From assembly GCA_030407085.1 (NCBI GenBank), contig CM059586.1, forward strand, positions 28,941,501 through 29,005,500: 64,000 nucleotides of DNA, in the 5' to 3' direction. The translations under genes were made by a program, and so were the position numbers. The notes under the pieces are model-generated. The model had not been told where the DNA came from. It worked only from the letters and a program-made list of their open reading frames with translations, and did not search any database. Of this stretch, positions 46,951 through 59,166 are shown piece by piece (the first letter of the stretch is position 1; each line of letters starts with the position of its first letter). The DNA comes from Trichopria drosophilae (taxonomy: Eukaryota > Arthropoda > Insecta > Hymenoptera > Diapriidae).

Positions 46951-47426
46951 TACGAATTCACATATTGCAACCATAAATAAACGATAACGACCGTAACTAA
47001 ACGTTTCTTACTAGATGAGATGTATCTATTTTCCGACGTTCATGACTTTTTCATCTAAACAAATTTTATTTTTGTAAATTTCTTATAATTTTTAAATATC
47101 TTCATCAAGAAAGTATTTCTCTGAAGTATCTCTTTCAATATTATTTTTATTTCTATGCAATTTTAATGTTTCCTTGAGAAACATTTATATGAAACAGTAG
47201 ATAATTTGTTTACTTTTTATCCTTGTTCAGATACCATAATTTTAGTTATAGTTGCTAACTATAGTTGCTATTTCTATATTACATTAACTTGTCACATTTT
47301 TACATTGTTAATATCATCGGTCTCTAATTTTGGTTCTTTCAGTAGTGAATATTACCTGAATGAAACTTTAAATTATTTATAAAGATTACTTGAATACATT
47401 TTTAATTATTAGAATCGACCAGTTCC

Positions 47427-47574
47427 AGTATAAGTATAAATACTATCGGTTATATTTTTGGTTATTTTCTATATTATAATAAAGAAACATTTTTATTAAG
47501 TTAAATTATTTTTTATTAAGTTTTATTAAGACCAGAAAATTACCAAAACTATAACCGATAGTATTTATACTTAT
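47427..47574. repeat. 148-bp palindromic repeat
   Basis: AAGTATAAATACTATCGGTT followed by ATA..TTTTGGT on the left is matched in inverse by ACCAAAACTATAACCGATAG followed by TATTTATACTT on the right. Arms are about 45 bp with an AT-rich loop containing a short TTTTTATTAAGTT direct repeat. Confidence 0.6.
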
Positions 47575-49128
47575 TTGTAAAGGTTTGCTAAAAAAATTAT
47601 TATTTTGGATAGTCCAATTTCAATACAAAGTCTTTCAAAGTTAAGAAGTTGGATTTTTAAGAAGTCAAAAGAACATTTAACATTTGTTCATCATTGGGTT
47701 GAATAAATACAATACCAGGATGAACTAATGAAAATTAATATTAAACATCAAGCAATTTGAGATTAAAATAATCCTCTACTTGATCAAGTACAATGTTTAG
47801 TTTCGACCAAGTAACAATAAAGCGAAATAATCAAATCTGGATAAAAAATGTTGATTGGTTTTAAATAAAAATATGGTTTGTTTTTATTTATGTATTGAAC
47901 AATTTTCATAAATTTAAATACTTGGAATGAAACTAACCTGATACGTTAAATTCTGTTTATATTACGACAATTTGAACGATAAGTTTTATCTACATTCTTC
48001 TAAAATTGAATGAAAACTATGAAATAAATGTAAAATATAAAATGTTTCTCGCCCAAGTTTTGTTGAAATTTACTTTCTGTTATTAAAAATCACCATTAAT
48101 CCAAAAGAGATTGATTTAAAATAAAAAAATGTGCAGTTTTTTAAATTACCAAAGTATACTTTCAGATAGTTTATTGGTTGCAAGGAATGAAATAAAAAAT
48201 TGATTTCCAGTATGATACTAATTAAGGTATCTCTAAATTTTTCTTTGGTAGTACTGTAGTAGAAAATGAATTCAATGTTTCGCTAGTTTCTATCCAGTTT
48301 ACAATTTTCTCATGTTAAAGATATAGGGAAACTGGGCAGTATAACAAAAAACTGGACAGATTTCTACCATGGTAAAAGTTATTAAATAAATGAAAATTAT
48401 ATAATCACAAACCATAGTTGGGTATCATAAATTATTCTTAATGAAACCCATCGGAGGAACATAAATATTTTAATAAAACAAATAAAAATTATTAAGTAAA
48501 TTAATCATTCATTTTTAAAAAAGGTTGATAATCCAAAAGCAATGATTTAATGACAAGTAAAAAGTAACGTACAAAAACAGCCCACGAGTTCTAATAAATA
48601 ACTATTAAATAAGAAATGTATATTCTTTATCTCAATTGTTATTTTTCAAAAAAGATACACTGGAGAAACCCTATAAAATTTGGCAATAAGTTCGAGTCGA
48701 GTTGTGTAGTCGGCGAAAGCGAGGAAGTGATGAGCAAATAAAAATAAAAAAAGGATTCATCTCTAAAAATATAAGGGCATGAAAACAATAATAAGATTTC
48801 TTAAAGGGTAACTGAAGTTTTCCTGAAACACGTAAATTTATTGTTAACAATATATCTGAACTAACAATGTATCTCAATATATAAAAACTATTTTACATTG
48901 TTTTGGACAATTTTCATTCAGTGTCGGAAATTATGAATCAAATTAATAACAATCCTTTTTTAATATTGAACATTCAAATTTAATTTAATACACAAAAATG
49001 GACTTAGTTGAAATACGAAATTTTTGAAAAATAGTAAAAGTGAAGGCGAAAACAGATGGGGGTTGCATGGACGTAGTTGGGATGGCAAACAGTGGAGACC
49101 TCTATTTTGGCGGGGAGTAATGCGCCGC

Positions 49129-49201
49129 ATAAATACCGGTCCATTAGTATACATCCAGCAGTTTGGTATTCACTGCGTACATTGTCAAAAGGTTCCCTAC
49201 C
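49129..49201 (+). promoter_or_regulatory. TATA box, initiator and 5' UTR of the secreted-protein gene
   Basis: ATAAATA at 49129-49135 lies about 31 bp upstream of CAGTTT (A at about 49160), the usual TATA-to-initiator spacing in insects. A 5' UTR of about 42 nt then leads to ACC-ATG at 49202, with A at -3. The sequence around it is GC-richer than the flanks. The start site is inferred, not observed. Confidence 0.45.
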
Positions 49202-49252
49202 ATGATTACTAAAATAGTTTTCTTCCTCTTCTTCGGCAGTGTAGTGATTTTG
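49202..49252 (+). CDS. Secreted six-Cys protein, exon 1 (signal peptide)
   Basis: The ATG opens a 17-codon exon, MITKIVFFLFFGSVVIL, ending at donor TTG|GTATGT in phase 0. A lysine followed by an unbroken hydrophobic stretch is a classic signal-peptide core, so the product should enter the secretory pathway. The exon is preceded by a TATA box and a short leader. The five exons together predict about 270 residues. The family is not recognised; the architecture (signal peptide, long helices, six cysteines) recalls insect secreted helical proteins, but I do not claim homology. Confidence 0.65.
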
Positions 49253-49690
49253 GTATGTCAGTTACTAAACATCAGTTTTTATTCGCGATATCCGTGAAAA
49301 AAATTTTATTTCAATTATAAACTCGTTTGTAAAACTAATTCGTAAATTCCGTGTGTTTTTTTATCATATGTGCACCAATTTACATTTTTTATAAAATTGT
49401 TTAGAAGCATACTTTGTTTTTTAAGCTATTGATTGAATAACGTTTGGTTTGTATAGTGCACAAAATGGTTAAAGTAAATACAAAAATCATTGATAAAAAT
49501 ACATGTCTTGTAATTTATACATGAATGATAAATATATCAGTTTTTATATTTTTTGTTTATAACATCTTTAAGATTTAAGTGAAACCAATTGAAAAAGTGA
49601 CTCGTGATAGTGAGAATTGTTTTTATTGAAGTAGTAGTATTAATAATGGCATAGTCATAGTTGAAGTTTAATTTGGCCTTTACTACACAG

Positions 49691-49744
49691 TCTTCGCTAC
49701 TGTCACAAGGAATTAAATCTACTGGTTTTCTTACCGATGCCAAG
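49691..49744 (+). CDS. Secreted six-Cys protein, exon 2
   Basis: Acceptor CTACACAG|TCTTCG, donor GCCAAG|GTATGT, 54 nt, phase 0 at both ends. It encodes SSLLSQGIKSTGFLTDAK, which would supply the end of the signal peptide and the first mature residues. Because exon 1 could also join exon 3 directly in phase 0, this may be a cassette exon. A 68-codon frame on the opposite strand covers it and is treated as a shadow. Confidence 0.55.
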
Positions 49745-52700
49745 GTATGTGAAGTTAATTCACGAATATAATCTCATTAATTTACAAAAAGAAATAAAAC
49801 GGTTCATTGTGTTCTGCATAAATAATTGTAGCTAGAGTTAGCAAAGTCAATACTGTTCATAATATTAAATACGTTTTTCAAAAATTGAAGTTATCAAATA
49901 CTTATTTGACCTAAGTTTTTTATCTTTATTTTAGGGGTATTTTATAATGTTATACTATTCCATTTTAAAACGCCATTATATTGATAGTTGTAATATACCT
50001 TATTAGTGTTAAATATTGTAATAAAGCACAATAAATATCTTTAATTCTGTATTTTATGTTAAACCAATTACTTCATTTTGAATATTTATCCAAGAAGATT
50101 ATGTTGCATACATTTTTTTATTGAAATAACAGTGGCCACGATTGAAGATAATTGTATTATTTTCAACCAATTTCTAATGTTTTAATTAATATTCTTGAAA
50201 ATTAAAAAAATATGACGCAAAATAAAAACTCTTTAAATATGTATTAGTTTCAACGTTTCGATAAAAATGTAAAAAGCTCGTTATTATTTAAATTAAATGG
50301 AAGCTTGAGTGAAAGTAAAAAATATATTTCAGTGAAGAGGAGAATTCATCTTACAAAAACTTTAATTGAACCATAAAAAATATATTGGTGTTCTCTAAGT
50401 TCTCTAAGTTGGAGTGATAACTGAGCCACTCTTAAACGAAGAATGCAGTCTTCACTCTATTGAGAGTGCTATTTCACTCTTCCAGGAGGGAGTTTTATCC
50501 TTCACTCTTTTTGGAGTGAAATGTCACACTTTATGGAGCGAAATGTTCACTATTAATAAAAGAGTGGCTCAATTTCCACACCAAGGAATGAGAGTGCGAG
50601 TAAATATTTACTTGAATAGACGCAATGAAAATAAAAAAAAAATCATTTTGGATCTTTTACTTGGGATTATTCAAATAAATGTATATTTGAATATTATTCT
50701 ATATAAACGTCACTCTTAATATGAAGTGAAAACACACTCTACATAGAGTGAAAATTGTTATCAATACAGTGGCTATATTTTCACTCTATAAAAAGTGAAT
50801 CTTCCTTCCAAGAAGTTTAGGGTGTAAATTTTTGTATTACCTTCGATTAAATTAATGTTTAAACTAGTGATTAACTATTCGGTGACACTTTACATATTAA
50901 TTCTGTTTGTTTTTAAACGTATAACGTAAACGTACTAAAAAAATGTTTAACTCAAACTAATATTTACTCGAATAATCATAAGTATATATAAGATAAAGTC
51001 CAATTTTTTATAAAAAAGAAACATTTATTAGAAGTAAATAAAAATTTAAGTAAATTTTCTACTTGTAACTATTTAAATAAATATCTACTCGAATTAAGAA
51101 ACAATTATTAGAAACGAGATATTTTTCATATTGTGTCAGTATTCAATAAATATACTTTTTTTTTTGCAAGTGATATATGTTTATATTATATTGCTTGTTA
51201 GGACCTAGAGTACAGACGTTGCAAATATATAACGGTTATGTTGCAGGAATGTGAAAAAGGCCGACTTCATAACCGTTATATATCAGTAACGTATTTGGTA
51301 TGTAACTAAACATTTTGTGCTGTCTGGGGGGAGTGTTTATGGTTTTCTAGGCCCAATAAAAATATCTTCACCAGTAATTCTGTTTGTTTAGTATATAAAT
51401 TTACAAAATTCACTGGTACCCATTTTTTTTTAAATATAAACATTCAGTATTTTCAAAAGATATATGAAGATTAAAGTATCCTAATAATTAATATATCGCA
51501 TAGGAATCCACAATTTTTATTAGTAATCCACTTCCTTTATAAATTTCGAATCTGCACGCTTTTAAAAATTACATTTCGTGTAAAATTAATGTACAATACA
51601 TTAATTGGTTGGAAGTCATAAGTGATTTGCGAAATTTTCAAAGTTTAATCTTCTGAAAGTCAAATGTTTTCAATTGAAAACATTATCAACTATTAAATTC
51701 CGAAATATAATTGTTGCAATTTTAAATCAGTGAATTGTGCCATTAATGTTTAGAAATAATCATTGGAGTTATTATTTGCAATAATATTGAAGATTCATTA
51801 TATGTTTACAGCATTAATTTCCACTCTATTAATGTTTCGCAAATGTGTACGTAAAATCTTCTTTTGCGCCAGGAAGAAATCGCGAAAACGGATTTTGAGC
51901 CCTACGCGAAGAAAAAAATTTATTTGATTTCTAAATAATTTAATTCGTCATTTTATTGCTTTTTATTATTTATTTTTCTATTTGATTGTCAGGTTAATTG
52001 TGGTTGGAACTTTACATCTTCGGATATTTTTAATTCGAATGCTAACTTCCGGTCCACTGGAATTCTTTTTTCAATTCAATAAAGTTGCTACTTTTTGCTT
52101 TCTTAAAAACATGATTTAAAACAATAAAAATAACATGTTGTGAATTGATTATATTCTGTGCTTTTTACTAAATATTTTGGTAAACTTTATATTTTGTTTT
52201 GTAAATATAAAACCTGTATAGATTACATTGATTTATTATTACCGAAATTGAAAATGTAAGTAGATTGAGAAAATAAACCTTTGGTATTGAGAATGAGTAC
52301 GGAGTGTACCCAAAGAATTTATATAAATTACTACTTTCTAACTCGTAATTAAGGAAATATTGTTTGTATACAAAGAGTAAAAGATATTTTAATTTGGAGG
52401 AAATTAAAAATGTGATGTAAACTAAGTTGAATTGTTAGACCGATAAGCCAAAAATTTAGTTGGTAGGCGTCTTATCTATTCTGGAAATCATCAATTTTTA
52501 ATGCAACCCAGAGTGTAGAAACAGCAAAATATGATTTTAATGCAGCCTGCAAAGGTACTTCAAAAAACGTCCTAAAAAGAGTCTAGGAACAAAATATAAA
52601 TTTCATATCTTGAAATTTATTCAATATGACTCGCTCAAGATGAGTTTTTTAGATATGAGTGTTTTACTTATTTACTTGTATGTTTTGAGTTTTACCTACC

Positions 52701-53474
52701 TTAGATTTCTTATCAAGAAACTACATTTTCCTTCCGGATCAAAGTGATTTTTAGATAATACTATAGATTTTCGGAATCTGCTAAATAATTTGAAAAACTC
52801 ACAAAATAATACTTCAAACACGGATTTGCAGACAATAAAATATATCTTTGAATCAGGAAGTATTATCATCTATAGCTACAAAAGAAATATTAATATCTTA
52901 TACATACCGTACGCAGGAAACATAATTTCTTTTCAAAATATGTAGGATATAGTGTTTTAGTGAGGTATAAATTTGTATACCTTTTTATGACTTAATTTTC
53001 ATTTCTATGATTTTTTATTACAAGTATAATCTTTTAATATAAACTTTTAAAAATTTGACGGTATGAAACCGAAATAATTTAGGTGTTTGAAATGCTGTCA
53101 CCCAATTTTTAGATTAATATGAAATATATGAATACAAAATATAAATAATATAAAATTATTAATAAAATCCAATACAATTGATTTATTTCTTTAATTAATT
53201 TACAAATCTTAAAAAAGTATTAAGCACATACGAACTATAATTGAGCAAAATTTACATTTCCATATGTCGATTATTTACTCATGAAAATGCATTACCATTT
53301 ACTATTAAAAAGAATAATGTTTCATTTTTCAAATGAATTATTTATTTAAAAATGGTATTCAATTTTTTAAAACTCATAAACTTAATCTTTGTTGACATAT
53401 TACACTCTATTGCGTTAATTGTTATTTGTACGTCGTTGCAAAATTATAATTTTCTGGTTTTCATTTATTTCAAG
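49745..53474 (+). other. Intron 2 of the secreted-protein gene
   Basis: 3.7 kb, AT-rich. It holds the GAGTG/CACTC cluster at 50408-50820, a small palindrome (TATATAACGGTTATG / CATAACCGTTATATA) at 51222-51287 and one candidate alternative terminal exon at 51873-51938. Nothing else was recognised. Confidence 0.5.
50408..50820. repeat. GAGTG/CACTC palindromic repeat cluster
   Basis: Largest copy of this family. It holds AGTTGGAGTGATAACTGAGC, GTCTTCACTCTATTGAGAGT, CACTCTTTTTGGAGTGAAAT and CATAGAGTGAAAATTGTTAT, plus others, split by an AT-rich insert. The frame at 50414-50719 is made of these repeats and is not a gene. Confidence 0.65.
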
Positions 53475-53687
53475 GCTGTTGAGGACATGGAAGAGAAGTT
53501 CTACCAACTAAAAGAAGATGTGGAAAGAAGCATATGGTACGTGAGTGATTCCACTAAAAAACTCATAGACTATGCCGCAAACGCCGAAGATATTTACACC
53601 AACTCGCTGCGCAGAATAAGTGAAGCGATTCTCTTTCGACGGGAATATCAAATTGGGCATCACTTAATGACTTGGCTCAGATTGCAG
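53475..53687 (+). CDS. Secreted six-Cys protein, exon 3 (helical)
   Basis: Acceptor TTATTTCAAG|GCTGTT, donor TTGCAG|GTATTT, 71 codons, phase 0. It encodes AVEDMEEKFYQLKEDVERSI, WYVSDSTKKLIDYAANAEDI and YTNSLRRISEAILFRREYQI, then GHHLMTWLRLQ. The charge pattern is strongly helical, probably coiled coil, with no cysteine, proline or glycine break until the end. The frame is open upstream of the acceptor too, but the hydrophobic AT-rich translation there is intronic. Confidence 0.75.
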
Positions 53688-54750
53688 GTATTTTATATCT
53701 CGGCACCAAAGTATATAAAAATTAACTCGATTTCCTTGCTAAAAGTATTGTAAAATTTAGAGCATGTATTTTGCGGTGATCTTGTCGGAAGAATGTTATA
53801 ATTAATTTTATTGAAAATATTTTGGTGGCTAATATTGGGAAAATGTGACTGAAAATGTGCATACATTGCAACTGCACTTTAAAATTCGTACAATGAAGAT
53901 GCAATGTGAAACATTGATTCTAATATAATACTATTTCAAATCCTAGTCTGTTAAATAAGTTTATCTCGTGAAAATGGGCTAAATTGTTTTACGTAGACTT
54001 TTTATCAGCCCGGTCGTGTTTCGTCATTTTGCGCCCTACACTCGTCGAAGATCTATTATTGCGCCCCTAATACATATTATGCTATTATTTCATATGCATC
54101 GCACACATAACCACAAATTCTGAGCACCCCATGTTTTTAATAGTCTTTTAAAATATTTCTTAATAGAAAAATAGACGTAATGGATCGAATAACCTGTTTC
54201 TGTAGTAAACACAACTACTATTCGGTATGTTTTACAATTTTGAATTATAGAACTATTCAAAATTGCAATGCTTTCGACGATTTTTCATGATTCCATCAAT
54301 CCTTTCGCCCTGTAGAAAACATTATCAGCACGGTCTACTGCAAAAATAGAAAAATTCAGAAATCAATTCAAAAGATATGCTGTTACAACAAATTTACACT
54401 TTTTTCGTCCTATTCTAGGTCGTCGTTATACATTACATTTTTTGTGTATTTAAGGATTTATATTCATAATGAAAAATAACTATCCTATGTTGTTTTCTTA
54501 TATGCGAATAAGCGTTTTCAACAGAATTTTGATTTACTTTTAATTTTATTCATGACGTTCTATGATTGTCATTGAAATAATGTTTAAATAAAATAGCACA
54601 AAAATCATAAAAATTACCAGTATCCGAAAAAGAAATTAATTTAACCATAAGTGAAAATATAAAATTTTACACCACTATTTTACTTTAGCTTTTGATACAC
54701 TTCCATTTTATATTATACCTATTTATATACTTATCTATTATATTTTACAG

Positions 54751-54942
54751 ATAGCCAAAACTCAAGAGGACAGTAGAATCAGTGTGGCAAACTGTTACAG
54801 AAGAATTGAACGCAGTTTAACTGCCTCCTTCGAAAAAAGACAAAACGATACTGACGAGTGCTCCGAAATAGCAGATCTGCAGTATGCAATTTACGATCCG
54901 CAAAATGAAATTGTAGCCGAAAATATTCAGAATTTATTGGAG
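54751..54942 (+). CDS. Secreted six-Cys protein, exon 4
   Basis: Acceptor TATTTTACAG|ATAGCC, donor TTGGAG|GTAAGT, 64 codons, phase 0. It encodes IAKTQEDSRISVANCYRRIE, RSLTASFEKRQNDTDECSEI, ADLQYAIYDPQNEIVAENIQ and NLLE. It contains the first two cysteines and a possible N-glycosylation site (NDT). It is helical, with one loop around YDPQN. Confidence 0.78.
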
Positions 54943-55969
54943 GTAAGTCTTAATTTAGTATTATTCATTATTTAATTTATGCGCGTGCTTATATTTATGT
55001 TTAATTGTAATGATAATGAATTTTCATTCATGACTTTATTTCACAAATATGCTACTTTTTCTTGTTCATAGTGCTCTTTGAAATGTGGAAAATAACTTTA
55101 TTGTGCTTTTATAAATTTTTGTAATTTGTAAGTAATTTTCATTCCACACATTTTCATTGACATTTCGTCAATTTTTTAATTACATTACAATTACGTACAA
55201 CTGTCGTTGTGAGTTTTACATAAGACTTTTGGGAAAGTGGCAAATCTTGGGCATTTGGAACTAATTTTTGTTCGTTCGTCAAATTTGATGTCAAATAACC
55301 CATTATTAACGCCAAAGGAGACACTTTTTCATGACTTTTTCAAAGCTCTCTAGATGGTATAAATATATGGAATATAATGTTTGAACACATGAAATTAATA
55401 GATTTTTTTATTGATTTTTTTAATTGGAATATCCAAAACTAAAAACCAATAACAATGTATCATTAAAAATTGTGAAGGAATTGTCTGAACTTCAGAAAAC
55501 TTTATTTGGAAAGTTAATTTTGTCACCCGAATGATCGAAAATGACGTCGGAAACGAGGATTTTTGCTCATTATATTTCGAACGTTTTAACTAAAAAGCTT
55601 ATTATAAGCGTTTCGAAGGAATTTTGTGAGACAATGTTGAAAATTTTAATACTGAAAGTTTTTCATAAATTTAAATATTAAAACAACTTTGAAAAAAATT
55701 GTAATGCATTCTTTGATGAACTCTATGAACTTTTTACTGATTGTAATTTTTTTCTGAAAGTTGAAAGTTATTGAGTAACATAATCTTAACCTGTTAACGG
55801 CCGAAAGGACATTTTTTTTTCAACCTCGAGTAAAAATATTTTTGTCAATCAATGTTGAGTCAAAAGTTAATAAACCAAATTATAACGTTTCTGAAGTAAA
55901 GGGTTATTTAGATTATTATAAATAATAAATGCTAATATTTTTTAGTATGAAACACTAGTGCACTTCGTT

Positions 55970-56158
55970 GATTATTTTCCGAGGCTGGATTTCAGCCAAT
56001 CACAGCGCGGTATTCGAGCGGTACGATGGTCATTTGCTTAAAATTATACTGGAAATTGCACGCTAGCTTCTGGAAATTGCACCCGATAATTGCACATTAG
56101 CATATATAAAATAATACCTGCGCTCCGTTTGGCCGAAATCCAGCCCCGGAAAATAATC
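55970..56158. mobile_element. 189-bp MITE
   Basis: GATTATTTTCCGAGGCTGGA then TTTCAGCCAA at the left is matched in inverse by TTGGCCGAAATCCAGCCCCG then GAAAATAATC at the right (about 30 bp). Two TGGAAATTGCAC direct repeats lie inside. No ORF belongs to it. Confidence 0.65.
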
Positions 56159-56167
56159 TGCCGAATA

Positions 56168-56331
56168 CCCCACGACCTCCAAAATTAATCGCAATATTTC
56201 CCTCTAGCTTTCCTGCAACCAAACTAATGTATATCAAGTTTTGAACTTGACACTTGATTTGAAACTTGACACATTCGATTGTTTGCAACGAAGCTATCGG
56301 GACATATTCCGATAATTTTGGAGGTCTTGGG
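56168..56331. mobile_element. 164-bp MITE adjacent to the previous one
   Basis: CCCACGACCTCCAAAATTAA then TCG at the left and CCGATAATTTTGGAGGTCTT then GGG at the right are imperfect inverted ends. Inside are AACTTGACACTTGATTTGAA and AACTTGACACATTCGATTG repeats. It is a different family from its 10-bp-distant neighbour. Confidence 0.55.
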
Positions 56332-57080
56332 ATATTATAACTGATAATAGACAAAATATAGAGAAAACTGTGCCTTTTTCGTAAAGCCAGTAAAGGCAGT
56401 TAGTTCAGTTTCAGATATTGTAGGTGTAAATTACTAATTTTTAAATATTTATGAGCTTATTATAAACAAACTACACCTTAAATTGTAAAAATGATAACAT
56501 AAGTTTCGTTTAATTTTTGCTTTGAAGATTTTTTCCTCAAAAACTACAAACTTTCAGAAAAATTGCAATCAATAAAAACATGCTAAGAATTTACCAAAAG
56601 TGAATTAGAATTTTTTTAGATTTTTTTAAAATTTGTTTAAATTTATGAAAAATTTTAAAAATTCTATCACAAAATTCTGCATTTTATAGCATTCTTTGAA
56701 TAATTCTGAGCCCTTTTTGCAATTATATTTTTTTTCGAAAAGCTTGCGATTTTTTAGTTAAAGCATCCTAAACATAATCAGCAAGAATTCTCGTTTCGGA
56801 CGCCATTTTGTATCAGTCAGGTGACAACTTTAATTAAATATAGTCAGCTGATAGATTGATTCAACTAACTTGTTATTTAATATTTTATATGCATCAATTT
56901 AAATATTTCCACGAGTATTTGTAATTCTTAATTAGCAACCGGGCCACAAAGTAAATTGTTGAAGCTTAGAAGAGACTTGTTGCATTAGATATTTCCAGGA
57001 TCGCTGAACACGAATCTGAGGTTGCGATTACTTCGCCAGGTCACGGTTTTTTACGTAACCTATAAAATATACCAGAAATT

Positions 57081-57358
57081 ACCCAGGTAAAAATGTTTTA
57101 TAAAGTTTTTATAAAATCTTTATACACTTTAATAAAGAAATGATTCTATAAAGTTTTTATAAAGTTTTTATAAAGTTTTTATATGGACATACAATTTTTA
57201 TACAATTATTGTAATAAAAAATTGCATAAAATGTATATGTCCATATACAAACTTTATAAGAACTTTATAAAAACTTTATAAAATTTTTATAGAACCATTT
57301 GTTTATAAAATTTGAATAAAGATTGTATAAAAACGTTATAAAACATTTTTACCTGGGT
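57081..57358. mobile_element. 278-bp palindromic MITE
   Basis: ACCCAGGTAAAAATGTTTTA and TAAAACATTTTTACCTGGGT are perfect inverted 20-bp ends. The interior is a chain of TATAAAGTTTTTATAAAG units on the left and their complements on the right, meeting around ATATGTCCATATA. The whole element is one hairpin. TATAAAGTTT-like units also occur near 18165-18280. Confidence 0.75.
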
Positions 57359-57881
57359 ACGTTATAGGAAATATTTTATAAACATTGACATATACTTCTT
57401 GACATCTTGGAGTTTTAATGTAGTTAATTACAAATCGGAAATCAGATTTCATCAGCCTATATCCACTAAAAAGTCAACATAGCATGCTTATTTAGTCCCC
57501 TTTTCTCTCACTATTGTCAACCCATTACGACCCAAAAGTAATTTAAAGAACGCAAACTAATTTTCATTCAGTTTAAAGTAAAATGTCATGTTCTTTCATT
57601 ACCTGGACACAGAATTGATCTAAAATCGTTGTTTAAAAAGTTATAAAAACTTTTGTGCAAATACTATGATTTATTCGATTGGAAAAATATTTAGAGTTAA
57701 AATTTAATTTGGAACATCATGAATTAAATTAAGTAGAAAACTGTATAAAGAAAATATAATATATCTTGACTACGAGTATTTTTAGTTGTAAATGATTTCC
57801 GTTCAGCTTTTATTTTATATGTTTTTTTGTTATATTCCGGCCCTTTCTGCCCTCTGAGGCTAATTGGCCCTTTAGTTTACG

Positions 57882-58270
57882 TCGTTTTAAGGGAGCTCTA
57901 AAGTGGTCTGCCGGTAGAGTAGGAAATTTCACTAAAAAACGTAAATTAATGATTACTGAATAAAAGTGTCAACATTCTAGCTCTGTAAAGGCAATTCTAA
58001 TTACTATAGACAGTTTCCTAGAAAATACCAAACACATTAATTAAGAACTAACCTAGAATTTTCGGAAATCAATAAAAATCACTTATTTCCGAAAATGGTC
58101 AGTTAGTTCTCAATTAATTTCAATGAAATTTCCTAGGATACCGTCTATAATAATCAGGATTGCCCTTACAGAGCCGGAATTTTGAATAATCTATTCAGTC
58201 ATATTTTATTTACGATTTTTAGTGAAAATTCCTACCTTTTCGGCCCAAAACTTTAGAATCCTCTTAATGT
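57882..58270. mobile_element. 390-bp foldback with short loop
   Basis: Arms 57882-58065 and 58078-58270 are diverged inverted copies sharing GCTCTGTAAAGGCAAT against ATTGCCCTTACAGAGC, TTCACTAAAAAACGTAAAT against ATTTACGATTTTTAGTGAA, and a TTTTCGGAAAT-type centre. It is older than the palindromes in the babo introns, judging by mismatches. Confidence 0.6.
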
Positions 58271-59166
58271 ATCAATATTTAGTAACCAACGACCTCCACA
58301 AAAAAAAATATAATTTGTTATAAAAGATTTTGCCGTTATGATTTATTTACTTTTTTTAATAATTTTTTTGGTAGTACAATTTTTAGTTACATAGTCGAAG
58401 AGACTGCATGAGTATTTTGAACTCCAAAAATATAATAAAATTTATAAAAAAGTATAATCATCTTTATTTTATAGTCTATCAGCCTGTGGCTCTCCTCTAC
58501 ATACCCTAATGTCTCTCCCCAAATTGTTTATGAGTATTTTACTCTAGAAATTTCAAAATCTCAAAAAACATCATGGGTGCCAAATTTGTAAAAATTATTA
58601 ATTTTTTAAGTAACTCTAGATACCAAGATTTAGATAAAGTCTATTTGCCTGGCACCCAAAATCTCTCATATCAGATTCGTATTCAACGACCCTAAAATGT
58701 ATAATATTCGAGGTCTGGTTAAAAGACATTTTCAACGGTTATTACTTGTGGTCCTTTGAAACCAATTATATAATAGGGTGAGTAAAAAAATTCGATTTTG
58801 TGTCATTCGGAATGTCTTAGTATACAAAATGTGTAACAACATCAATATGAAATTTAACATGGGATTTAACATGGGATTTAAATGGAAAATAATTTTTATG
58901 TAATGCTATTGCGTGAACACTATACGGATAAAAATGGTACCCGATATATCTATTCTTAACAGAAATGTAGATAATGTTTTACAGCCATTTGGTTTCGCAC
59001 ACATATTATTATTTCCAAAAACATATACTTTCCGTATAAATATAACAAAATTCTTTATTAGTGTCCATGCTCATGGATAGTGACTCATTAAAAAGTTCAG
59101 TTCAATTTTTATAGTCGACAACATCAATATCATATTTATTAACACTTTTAATTTTTTGTTTTACAG

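Larger units (their letters stand above)
54943..59166 (+). other. Intron 4 of the secreted-protein gene, MITE-rich
   Basis: 4.2 kb. It contains four separate inverted-repeat elements (55970-56158, 56168-56331, 57081-57358, 57882-58270) in otherwise AT-rich DNA. No exon is seen; the minus-strand frame at 56097-56354 lies across two of the elements. Confidence 0.6.

Noticed and set aside
49537..49743. 68-codon minus-strand frame with PCDSSEDC
   Set aside because: It is the complement of exon 2 and its intron flank in the secreted-protein gene, whose splice sites are good on the plus strand.
50414..50719. 101-codon frame containing repeated SLF and ECSLHS segments
   Set aside because: It is made of the GAGTG/CACTC repeat array.
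56097..56354. 85-codon minus-strand frame ending GRRGVFGRLFSGAGFRPNG
   Set aside because: It runs across the ends of two adjacent MITEs, so the apparent motif is terminal-repeat sequence.
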